Below, piece by piece: positions 6,578 to 14,436 of a DNA stretch of 64,000 bases (positions are counted from its first letter, which is position 1; each line of letters begins with the position of its first letter). The position numbers and the translations under genes are program-made. Under the pieces are notes generated by a model. The model was given only the letters and a program-made list of their open reading frames with translations. It was not told the DNA's origin and searched no databases. This DNA is from SZUA-545 sp050297855 (lineage in GTDB: Bacteria; Campylobacterota; Campylobacteria; Campylobacterales; SZUA-545): assembly GCA_050297855.1 (NCBI GenBank), contig JBNKTC010000021.1:1-64000 (forward strand). The letters run 5' to 3'.

Positions 6578-8836
6578 ATGAAACTGCAACGCTATATCGA
6601 TTTTCTTGACCGGAACAAGTACCGTGTGATCGTCCTGATCACCCTGGCAGTGGCCTTTTTGAGCCTTTCTTTGAAAAACCTCGCATACGAGGGGAACTAC
6701 CGGATATGGTTTGACAAAAACGCCTCGGTGATCCAGAACTACGATCGCTTTCGCAATACATTCGGCGGGGATGACAGCTTTGTCGTCGCCTTCAGCGACC
6801 CGTCGGGTATCTTTACGCCGGGGGCGGTGGAGACGATCCTGAGGCTGACCGATGCCTTCGGGCGGATCGAAGGGGTGCAGAAGGTCGACAGCCTGACCAA
6901 CTACCTCCAGGTTACTTCGGAAGAGGATGATCTGATGGTCGAGCCCTTCATAAGCGGGAGGGAGGGTCTGGCGCAAAAACGCCGACAGGCCCTCGCCGAC
7001 GACCTGGTCCGGGGTCTCCTGATCGACGACAGTGCGACAACGACCATGTTGGCGGTGCGCCTGGCAACCCGGGTGGGGGCGGATGAGGAGGTCAATATCC
7101 GCGTCTTCAAACGGTTGCAGGAAATTCTTTCGAGGGAAGAGCGGGCGACGGGATACTCCTTTTATATCTCCGGGGCTCCGGCTATAACCGCCTCCCTGGT
7201 GACCGTCTCCCAGCATGATGCCATGATCCTGATGCCGGCAGCCGTCGTGGCCGTCGTGGCCCTGCTTTTTCTGCTCTTCCGCAGCTTTATCGGGGTGCTG
7301 GTCCCTTCGGTCGTCATCGTCCTGACCTTCCTCTCGGTGCTCAGTTTCCAGTTTATCCTGGGCTACCGGCTGAATAACTTCACGGTCAACATCCCCGCCT
7401 TTGTCACGGCGGTGGCCATCGCCGATGCGATGCACCTTTATCTCGGGTGGGTCTACTACCGCATCCGGGGAATGGCAAACCGGGCCGCGGTCACCGCTAC
7501 GATGAAAAGCAACATGTTGCCGGTATTCCTGACCTCCATGACCACGGCGACGGGGTTCGCCTCATTGGGGCTGAGCCATATCGAGCCCATCTCGACACTG
7601 GGCATCGCCATCACCTCTGCGGCTCTGCTGGCCCTGGTTCTCAGCGTGACGATCGTTCCGGCTATCCTGTTGACGCTCTCCGAAACGGGCGAGGTGCGTC
7701 CGGTCAGCTTCCTCAACCTCCTGCGTATCCGCGGATACGGAGCGTTTATCGCCCGAAACGATAAGAAGATCGTCCTGGGGATGACCCTTCTCTTTATTGT
7801 GATCGGGTACGGTCTGCGTGATCTGCGGGTCGACAGCAACAGCATCCGCTATTTTGCCCCCGAGACGTTGGTGCGCAGCGGTAGCGACTTCATCCAGGAG
7901 AAGCTGACCGGGCCGATGATCTACGAGGTGGTCATCGACTCTTCTCGGAGCGAGGGGGTAAAAGACCCCCGCTTTTTAAACCGGGTGGCTGAGTTTGAAT
8001 CGGCTTTAAAAGAGCGCTTCCCCGTAGTCCGTTTTACGACCTCGCTCAAGGACATCATCATGCGGATGCAGGAGAAACTCAACCCCGGTGCGAAGGACCC
8101 GCTCCCAAAGAGCCCGGAACTGTCGGCACAGTACCTGCTGCTCTACTCCATGAGCCTGCCCCAGGGTTCCGAGATCAGCGACCGGATCGATACGGACGAG
8201 CGCCTTTTGCGCCTTTCCCTCTACTGCGACCTGCAGGATACCTCAAAAGACCTCGCGATGATCCGATGGATCAAGGCGTGGTGGCGGAGCTATGATCCAT
8301 ATGCCGCTGACGTACAGGGGCAGGCGGCGATCTTCGCCTATATGCAGTCCAGCGTGACCGATACCCTGGTGGTATCGATTACGGCTACCCTGGGTATCGT
8401 GGTACTGGGGATGTTCCTGATCTTCCGCAATCTGGGAATGCTGTGGCTCTTTATTATCCCCAATATCGCACCTTTGCTGCTGATCGGCGGCATCATGGGG
8501 TATCTCGATATCCCCGTCGATATCGGTGTCGCCATCTCCGCGGCGGTGATCCTGGGGATCGCGGTGGACGATACGATCCACTTTTTTAGCAAATATTTCG
8601 AAGCCGGCACGCGGATGGGGTTTGAGGAGAACATCGACTATATCATCAGCCATTCGGGCAATGCCATGATCCTGACGACGCTCATCCTCTCCGTGACCTT
8701 TGCGCTTTTCGGTCTGAGCAGTTTTATCCCCAATGTCAATTTTGCCATCGTCACGGTCTGCGCCCTGAACCTGGCACTGCTGTTTGACCTGCTCCTGCTG
8801 CCGGCACTGCTGAGCCTGATACGCAGGAGGGGATGA
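6578..8836 (+). CDS. RND superfamily transporter, MMPL type
   Basis: 752 aa, two homologous halves. Each has one membrane helix, a large periplasmic loop and a bundle of five helices (first half near residues 210-370, second near 590-745). The helix-4 style motifs AVAIADAMHLYLGWVYY and GIAVDDTIHFFSKYFE carry the Asp/His residues of the proton relay in this superfamily. No periplasmic adaptor or TolC is encoded nearby. Instead the LolA-like protein and outer membrane barrel accompany it, which suggests transport of a lipid-like substrate, as in HpnN and MmpL systems. Controlled by the TetR operator upstream. Confidence 0.85.
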   Translation: MKLQRYIDFLDRNKYRVIVLITLAVAFLSLSLKNLAYEGNYRIWFDKNASVIQNYDRFRNTFGGDDSFVVAFSDPSGIFTPGAVETILRLTDAFGRIEGVQKVDSLTNYLQVTSEEDDLMVEPFISGREGLAQKRRQALADDLVRGLLIDDSATTTMLAVRLATRVGADEEVNIRVFKRLQEILSREERATGYSFYISGAPAITASLVTVSQHDAMILMPAAVVAVVALLFLLFRSFIGVLVPSVVIVLTFLSVLSFQFILGYRLNNFTVNIPAFVTAVAIADAMHLYLGWVYYRIRGMANRAAVTATMKSNMLPVFLTSMTTATGFASLGLSHIEPISTLGIAITSAALLALVLSVTIVPAILLTLSETGEVRPVSFLNLLRIRGYGAFIARNDKKIVLGMTLLFIVIGYGLRDLRVDSNSIRYFAPETLVRSGSDFIQEKLTGPMIYEVVIDSSRSEGVKDPRFLNRVAEFESALKERFPVVRFTTSLKDIIMRMQEKLNPGAKDPLPKSPELSAQYLLLYSMSLPQGSEISDRIDTDERLLRLSLYCDLQDTSKDLAMIRWIKAWWRSYDPYAADVQGQAAIFAYMQSSVTDTLVVSITATLGIVVLGMFLIFRNLGMLWLFIIPNIAPLLLIGGIMGYLDIPVDIGVAISAAVILGIAVDDTIHFFSKYFEAGTRMGFEENIDYIISHSGNAMILTTLILSVTFALFGLSSFIPNVNFAIVTVCALNLALLFDLLLLPALLSLIRRRG

Positions 8837-8868
8837 AGAGGGAATGGATGCCCTTAGCTCCTTCGCGC

Positions 8869-8874
8869 TATAAT
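8869..8874 (+). promoter_or_regulatory. -10 box of yebC
   Basis: A perfect TATAAT 37 bases before the yebC ATG. No good -35 box is visible, which is common for sigma-70 promoters of Campylobacterota. AAGGA at 8900-8904 is the ribosome binding site. Confidence 0.5.
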
Positions 8875-8910
8875 TCGCCTAAAATTTCCACTTAGCATTA
8901 AGGAACCACA

Positions 8911-9627
8911 ATGGGACGAGCATTCGAATACCGCCGCGCCGCAAAAGAGAAACGCTGGGCCAATATGTCCAGGGTCTTCCCGAAACTTTCCCGCGCCATC
9001 ACGATGGCAGCGAAGGAAGGCGGTCCTGATCCCGATATGAACCCGAAACTCCGTACGGCGATCCTAAACGCCAAAGCGGAGAACATGCCCAAAGACAACG
9101 TCGAAAACGCCATCAAGAAGGCGACGGGCAAAGATGCCGAAGACATTATCGAAGTCTCCTTCGAAGGAAAAGGTCCCCACGGTGTCCTGCTCTTTGTCGA
9201 GTGTGCCACCAACAACAACACCCGGACCGTCGCCAATGTCAAGAGCTACTTCAACAAGGTCGACGGCCAGGTCCTGACCAACGGTTCTTTGGAGTTTATG
9301 TTCGACCGCAAAGCGGTCTTCGAGTTTGAAAAGACGGACGAGATGGACCTCGAAGAGCTGGAGCTGGAACTGATCGATGCGGGGCTGGACGAGCTGGAGT
9401 ACGACGACGTGGACAATATGGTCTATGTCTACGGTGATTACACCAGCTTCGGGAGCCTTAACAGCGCCTTTGAAAACCTCGGGATCGAGCTCAAAAAAGC
9501 GAGCCTTGAGCGTATCTCCAATAACCCCCAGGAGTTTACGGATGAGCAGAAGGCCGATATCGATAAACTGATCGACAAGCTCGAAGACGACGAAGACGTC
9601 CAGGCCGTCTACAACAACATCGCCTGA
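8911..9627 (+). CDS. yebC: YebC/PmpR family protein
   Basis: 238 aa, the normal length. It begins MGRAFEYRRAAKEKRW, a variant of the family's start (usually MAGHSKW), and contains the conserved NPKLRTAILNAKAENMPKDN and GPHGVLLFVECATNNNTRTV stretches. Family members bind DNA as transcription regulators (PmpR) or act on ribosomes to relieve stalling at proline runs (YebC). Which role applies here is not shown by sequence. It stands alone between its own promoter and a strong terminator, so its expression is independent of the RND operon. Confidence 0.9.
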   Translation: MGRAFEYRRAAKEKRWANMSRVFPKLSRAITMAAKEGGPDPDMNPKLRTAILNAKAENMPKDNVENAIKKATGKDAEDIIEVSFEGKGPHGVLLFVECATNNNTRTVANVKSYFNKVDGQVLTNGSLEFMFDRKAVFEFEKTDEMDLEELELELIDAGLDELEYDDVDNMVYVYGDYTSFGSLNSAFENLGIELKKASLERISNNPQEFTDEQKADIDKLIDKLEDDEDVQAVYNNIA

Positions 9628-9633
9628 TCTTCC

Positions 9634-9660
9634 CCGGCTCTGCGAGCCGGTCTCCTCTTT
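9634..9660 (+). terminator. Rho-independent terminator of yebC
   Basis: CCGGCT (9634-9639) pairs with AGCCGG (9645-9650) around a five-base loop, followed by TCTCCTCTTTTT. It starts six bases after the yebC stop codon. Confidence 0.85.
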
Positions 9661-12417
9661 TTACGCCTCTCCGTTTTTCTCTTTTACATAGCTGACAAAA
9701 GCCTTGAACGGAAGCGGCTTGCAGTAGTAGTACCCCTGGATCACATGGCATTCGTTCTCCTGAAGGAAAGCCAGCTGGCTTTCGGTCTCCACCCCTTCGG
9801 CGAGGATATTCATCGAGAAGGAGCGGGAGATGGAGATGATGGCTGTGGTCAGGTTGACGTCGTTGATGTCATCGGGGAGTCCCGTGACAAAGGCGCGGTC
9901 GACTTTCAGTTTGTCGATCGGGTAGAGCTTGAGATAGCTCAGGGATGAGTAGCCGGTGCCGAAGTCGTCGACGGCGACGGTGATGCCGAGGGATTTAAGC
10001 TTCTGGATGGTTGTCAGCATCCGTTCCGTATCGACGGCCAGGGAGGATTCGGTGATCTCGAACTCCACCATTGCCGGGTCGCACCCGGTATGGCGGAGCT
10101 GGTTCTGCACAAAGGGGATAAAGGTGTGGTCCATCATATGGATCGGGGAGGCGTTCAGGGCTACCCGGAAACGGATCCCCAGGGATTTAAGTTTGGCGAT
10201 CTCCCGGAACCCGCGGATGATGATCCATTCGCTCAGGGGGATGATCAGCCCTGCATCTTCGGCAATGGCGATAAACTTCATCGGGGGGACATTGCCCAGC
10301 TCCTCGTGCCGCCAGCGGATCAGGGCTTCGGCCCCGACGACCCGTTCGTCGCGGTTGTCCACCTGGGGCTGGTAGTAGAGCTCGAACGCCCCCTTCTGGA
10401 TATCGGAACGCAGATAGGTCTCTATTTTTACCCGTTCGTTGATGGCGCTCTTGAGGTCGTCGGTATAGAAAAAGTAGGAGGATTTTCCTGTCTCCTTGAC
10501 CCGGTACATCGCCGTATCGGCATACTGGATGAGAAGGTCCGGGTCGTCCGTATCGTCCGGGGAGACAGCGATCCCGATACTGGCTCCTACAAAGACCTGT
10601 TCACCCATGAGGTTTTGGGGTCGGCCGACCTTCTCGACGATCTCCTGGGCGATCTTTGCCAGCTCTTCGGCATGGGGAAAATCTTCCAACAGTACGATGA
10701 ACTCGTCGCCGCCGAGCCGGCTGACCGTATTGCCTTCGCCTACACACTCCGTGATCCTCCGGGCGACGTTGATCAGCAGCTTGTCCCCCGCAAAGTGCCC
10801 GAGGGTATCGTTGACATATTTGAAGTTGTCCAGGTCGATCAGCATGACGGCCGAACGTTTTTTACTGTTTTTTGAACGTTCTAACGCGTGGTGCAGGCGG
10901 TCAAAGAAGAGGTTTCTATTGGGCAGTTTGGTCAGGGAGTCGTAGTAGGCCAGCTCCTTGATCCGTTGTTTGGATTCGACCTCCTGGGTGATATCGCTGA
11001 AGACCCCGACGTAATTGGTGATGATGCCCCGGCTGTCTTTAATGGCCGTGATGCGCAGCCATTCGATATAGAGCGATCCGTTCTTGCGGCGGTCTTTCAG
11101 CTCTCCTTCCCAATACCCCGTCTCACTCAGTTCTCTCCACATCGCTTCATACAGGGAGGGGTCGGTCCAGCCCGAGGCGATCCTTTTCGGTGTTTGTCCC
11201 AGGATCTCCGCCTCATTATAGCCGGTGATTTTCGTAAACGCATCGTTGATGTTGAGGATACGGGTCTTTTCATCGGTGATGAGTATCCCCTCGCGGCTTG
11301 TACGGTAGACTTCGGAGATGATGTCCAGGGTCTGTAGGTGCTCTTTGCGTTTTTTTAAAAAGAGGATCAGGAGATGCACGATACTACTCAATAAAATCAG
11401 CAGCAGGGCATAGACGTACCACGTCTCCTTGACCATCGTCCAGAGTCTGGCGTGAGTGTCGGTATGGCGGATCGTATAGAGCAGCGTCCAGCGGTTAACA
11501 GCAGAACGAAATAGCTTTTCCAGACCCACGGATGGGGAAGCCGCATCCTCGGCATCTGACTGGATCATGATGACGGGATTGTACATGGAGTGATAGATAA
11601 GGGCGTCATCCGTAGCCGCTATCCCCGTGGGTTTTTCATGTACGGCGGCCCATGCCTCCGGATCCTGCAGGGCCAAAGTCTCTTCACGTCCCGATGCAAA
11701 CATAAAGCCCCACGCTTTTTCCCGCCTTGGAGAGACCAGCCAGTATCCGGCATCGTTTAAAAGCGAGAACTCCCCGATCCCCTGCTGAACGCTTTTATAC
11801 AGAGGCAGAAGCATATCGTCGGCGAGGTAATTGAGGATGACTATCCCCCGGGTGTTGCCTTTTTCGTCGGTGACGGTCCGGGCAAATCGAAGCATAGGTT
11901 TGTGGGGTTCTTCAACTTCACCCTTTTCGATATTAAGATCCAGTTTTGAGAGGTATATCTCCCCCTTTGTGAGGATGATGCTCTCCTGGAAATAGTAGCG
12001 CTCTTTTTTATTCTGGAGTTTGTCGCGGCTTACACGGAGCGCATTCTTTGTGTCGCTGTCATAGTTGACACGGATGATCTCATTACCTTGGGCATCGATC
12101 AGGCGGATTTGGTCATATATCCCCTTGGTCCGGCTGAAGTGTTCGAACTCCTCGCCCAGCAGAGCGGTCCGTGCCGGTTTGGGATCATTTAAGTATTGGC
12201 GCATTAGGCTGTTTTCGGCAAGGTAGTTTAGGTCCTTGGTTACGCTGCGAAGTTTATGGGTGATGAGGCTTTCCTGGTTTTCAATAGTCCTTTTGGCATG
12301 GATCAGTGTCTCATTCTCCAGCCGATGGGTCTCAAAATAGAAAAAAACGACCGCAAAAACAAGGGGAATAAAAAGGGATAAAAAGTATGGTCGGGTGAAA
12401 AAGCCGGTATGTCTCAT
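9661..12417 (-). CDS. Membrane sensor with PAS, GGDEF and EAL domains
   Basis: 918 aa. A membrane helix at about 11-28, a periplasmic dCache-like sensor at about 40-310 and a second helix at about 330-350 (ALLLILLSSIVHLLILFL). Then a PAS domain at about 360-475, GGDEF at about 495-645 and EAL at about 660-905. The GGDEF site reads RLGGDEF, so cyclase activity is possible. The EAL site reads GAEALIRW, with downstream DDFGTGYSSL and later catalytic acids, so phosphodiesterase activity is likely. The protein makes or degrades c-di-GMP in response to a periplasmic signal. It stands alone; ligand unknown. Confidence 0.9.
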   Translation of the reverse strand: MRHTGFFTRPYFLSLFIPLVFAVVFFYFETHRLENETLIHAKRTIENQESLITHKLRSVTKDLNYLAENSLMRQYLNDPKPARTALLGEEFEHFSRTKGIYDQIRLIDAQGNEIIRVNYDSDTKNALRVSRDKLQNKKERYYFQESIILTKGEIYLSKLDLNIEKGEVEEPHKPMLRFARTVTDEKGNTRGIVILNYLADDMLLPLYKSVQQGIGEFSLLNDAGYWLVSPRREKAWGFMFASGREETLALQDPEAWAAVHEKPTGIAATDDALIYHSMYNPVIMIQSDAEDAASPSVGLEKLFRSAVNRWTLLYTIRHTDTHARLWTMVKETWYVYALLLILLSSIVHLLILFLKKRKEHLQTLDIISEVYRTSREGILITDEKTRILNINDAFTKITGYNEAEILGQTPKRIASGWTDPSLYEAMWRELSETGYWEGELKDRRKNGSLYIEWLRITAIKDSRGIITNYVGVFSDITQEVESKQRIKELAYYDSLTKLPNRNLFFDRLHHALERSKNSKKRSAVMLIDLDNFKYVNDTLGHFAGDKLLINVARRITECVGEGNTVSRLGGDEFIVLLEDFPHAEELAKIAQEIVEKVGRPQNLMGEQVFVGASIGIAVSPDDTDDPDLLIQYADTAMYRVKETGKSSYFFYTDDLKSAINERVKIETYLRSDIQKGAFELYYQPQVDNRDERVVGAEALIRWRHEELGNVPPMKFIAIAEDAGLIIPLSEWIIIRGFREIAKLKSLGIRFRVALNASPIHMMDHTFIPFVQNQLRHTGCDPAMVEFEITESSLAVDTERMLTTIQKLKSLGITVAVDDFGTGYSSLSYLKLYPIDKLKVDRAFVTGLPDDINDVNLTTAIISISRSFSMNILAEGVETESQLAFLQENECHVIQGYYYCKPLPFKAFVSYVKEKNGEA

Positions 12418-12467
12418 AGCTGTCTCTTTAGAGCTTTTTCACCAGTATACAGAAAAAATACAATATT

Positions 12468-12492
12468 AATAAGAAAACGGCGTTTTCTTATT
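12468..12492 (-). terminator. Terminator-like inverted repeat at the desaturase stop
   Basis: AATAAGAAAACG (12468-12479) and CGTTTTCTTATT (12481-12492) are perfect inverted repeats that overlap the desaturase stop codon. It separates the desaturase from the next minus-strand gene. The T-rich tract is within the stem and the loop is very short, so termination strength is uncertain. Confidence 0.5.
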
Positions 12493-13402
12493 ACGGGTCG
12501 GTCCGGATCGCCCCACGGAGCTGGTTAAACAGTGCCCGTCCGTAATGCTTGTCAAACCGGAACTCCTGCTCGTGGAAGATGCGGGGGAGGTCGTACCATG
12601 AGACGTTGGGATAGGCGTGGTGGACCTGGTGGTAGTTAAAATTGAGCAGCAGGCGCGCCGCAAGCGGCGGAAGACGGAGGTTGTAGGAGTAGTCCACGTC
12701 TTTGGGGGTGCCGTAGTGGTAGATGTTGTCCAGGAAAGAGACCATAAAGCCCCTGACGAGGAGAAATATCCCGAGGAGATAAAGCGCCCCTGAAAAGAGC
12801 TGGGTGAGCAGGAGTACGTGGAGTCCCAGGAGCAGGGTGTCGATGCGGACGGTCCGGAGGTTTTTGGGGGAGAGGAGTGTCGCGTGGAACTGTTCGTATA
12901 CCCGGGCGTGGTGGGGTGTTTTATCCAAAAAGATGCGCCCTGCTATCTTGCTGATCAGCGCTTTGGGCATGAGGAAGAGAAAGGGCATCAGCAGTTCGCC
13001 CAGGTAGAGGGCGAAGAAGATCGTGGCGAAGTAGTTCAGGTTCGCGGCGAAAAAGCCGCTGCTTTTGGGGAAGAGATCGGTACGGTCGACCTCCGTGCGG
13101 TTAAAACCGTGGTGGACGTTATGCCCGAACTGGAGCAGTTTGAAGTTGCTGCCGAAGAGGATACTCATCCCGCGTCCGAAAAGGTTGTTAAGGCGCCGGT
13201 TTTTAAAGAGTACACCGTGTCCCGCATCGTGGATCAGGGCCCAGAACTGCGGGGTCAGAAGGGCGGTCAGGATCAAAAAACCTGCGATCACTCTTTCGTC
13301 ACTTCCGGCTTGGAGCGGCAGGAAGTAGAAGCTGAAAAGATGCAGGGAGATAAGAAGCGACACGAGGAAAAGGTTGAGTGCCTGGGGAATGGAGCGTTGC
13401 AT
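12491..13402 (-). CDS. Membrane fatty acid desaturase
   Basis: 303 aa from the ATG at 13402. A GTG at 13411 lies inside the leader hairpin and upstream of nothing better. The three histidine boxes of di-iron desaturases are clear: HDAGHG near residue 60, HNVHH near 95 and HQVHH near 260, with hydrophobic segments between. It introduces a double bond into fatty acyl chains at the membrane and so adjusts fluidity. The substrate form and position of the double bond cannot be read. The ribosome binding site and start are folded into a hairpin at 13401-13432, suggesting translational control. Confidence 0.85.
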   Translation of the reverse strand: MQRSIPQALNLFLVSLLISLHLFSFYFLPLQAGSDERVIAGFLILTALLTPQFWALIHDAGHGVLFKNRRLNNLFGRGMSILFGSNFKLLQFGHNVHHGFNRTEVDRTDLFPKSSGFFAANLNYFATIFFALYLGELLMPFLFLMPKALISKIAGRIFLDKTPHHARVYEQFHATLLSPKNLRTVRIDTLLLGLHVLLLTQLFSGALYLLGIFLLVRGFMVSFLDNIYHYGTPKDVDYSYNLRLPPLAARLLLNFNYHQVHHAYPNVSWYDLPRIFHEQEFRFDKHYGRALFNQLRGAIRTDP

Positions 13403-13432
13403 AAAACCCACCTTGGTAAGGGATGGGTTTTA
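13401..13432 (-). promoter_or_regulatory. Leader hairpin sequestering the desaturase ribosome binding site
   Basis: In the minus-strand RNA, UAAAACCCA pairs with UGGGUUUUA (plus-strand arms 13403-13410 and 13424-13431, plus a flanking pair). Inside it CCUU pairs with AAGG around a three-base ACC loop. The AAGGUGG Shine-Dalgarno sequence and the A of the start codon are therefore both paired. The structure is seen directly; temperature or ligand control is inference. Confidence 0.6.
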
Positions 13433-13467
13433 TTGTAGATCGCCAAAATAACAGAAGGATTACGCTC

Positions 13468-14436
13468 TCAGTGAGCCATCAGTTCGCCCTGCTTTTTATA
13501 GAGCAGCCCTTTAAGTTCGATGGGGTTTCCGGCCGTAAGAAGGTGTTTCTCTTTCATCACCCGATGGAGTTTTTTCAGTGTCTCCAGGAGTTTTGGGGCG
13601 TCGCCGTCCAGGTATTCGAGGTTTTTGGCCACACCGGGAAGCTCGAGCCCGCGAAGCGAATCGGTAAACTCCGCGGGGGTAATATGCTGTTTTTGTGCGA
13701 TGAGCGCAGCAGTGGCATCGGGCTGATCATGCATCAGCGTATAGGCCTTCTTCCATCCGTCGATGACCGTTTTGACCAGACCGGGATGTCTGGAGAGCAG
13801 CTTTTCCCTCACCACGAGGACGTCGACGATCTCACCCGGGATCATGGAGCTGTCAAAGATCTCTTTCCCTCCGCTGTTCAGCAGTTTGGTCCGGACCGGT
13901 TCAAAGGTGACTACGGCATCGATAATATGGTTTTGGAAGAAGTTGAGGTGCTCGGAGTAGGCGGCGGGGAGGGGGATGATGTCGGAGAAGTGCATGCCGT
14001 TAAGCTCCAGGGCGCGCTCAAGTACATACGCCCCCAGTGCCGTGTTCTCGAATCCGACCCGTTTACCCTTCAGGGCTTTCATATCCGCGATCCCCTCCCG
14101 GGCGATGATCACGTCCCCGCCGTGGGAGAAATCGAGGATCAGGATCACTTTGGGATCATACCCCTGGTCTTTGAGGATCAGGACTTCATCCAGGGTAAGC
14201 GCCGCCATGTCGACCGTGCCGTTGCGAAAAGCCTGGAGGACCTCCGAGGCGGAAGCCATCCGCTTGAGCCGTACCCTCTTTTCAGGGTAAAATCCTTGCT
14301 CTGCCGCCAGGTAGAGGGATTCATACCCCGGCCACGTATTGGTACCGATCCGTACCGTTGTCTCCCCGGTGCCTTTGCTGCATCCCCCCAGGAAAAAAAG
14401 CAGCAGCGGTATCAGTGTCAGGATTGCGGTTCTCAT
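13468..14436 (-). CDS. NitT/TauT-type substrate-binding lipoprotein
   Basis: 322 aa. The signal MRTAILTLIPLLLFFLGGC ends in a lipobox cysteine. The mature part follows the ABC-transporter substrate-binding fold of the NMT1/TauA group: TNTWPGYESLYLAAEQGFY, then VDMAALTLDEVLILKDQG and KGKRVGFENTALGAYVL. No permease or ATPase gene is near. Instead it directly precedes, in the order of the DNA, the GGDEF sensor gene transcribed upstream of it (the GGDEF stop and this start touch at 14436/14437). It may present a ligand to that sensor rather than to a transporter. Ligand unknown. Confidence 0.75.
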   Translation of the reverse strand: MRTAILTLIPLLLFFLGGCSKGTGETTVRIGTNTWPGYESLYLAAEQGFYPEKRVRLKRMASASEVLQAFRNGTVDMAALTLDEVLILKDQGYDPKVILILDFSHGGDVIIAREGIADMKALKGKRVGFENTALGAYVLERALELNGMHFSDIIPLPAAYSEHLNFFQNHIIDAVVTFEPVRTKLLNSGGKEIFDSSMIPGEIVDVLVVREKLLSRHPGLVKTVIDGWKKAYTLMHDQPDATAALIAQKQHITPAEFTDSLRGLELPGVAKNLEYLDGDAPKLLETLKKLHRVMKEKHLLTAGNPIELKGLLYKKQGELMAH

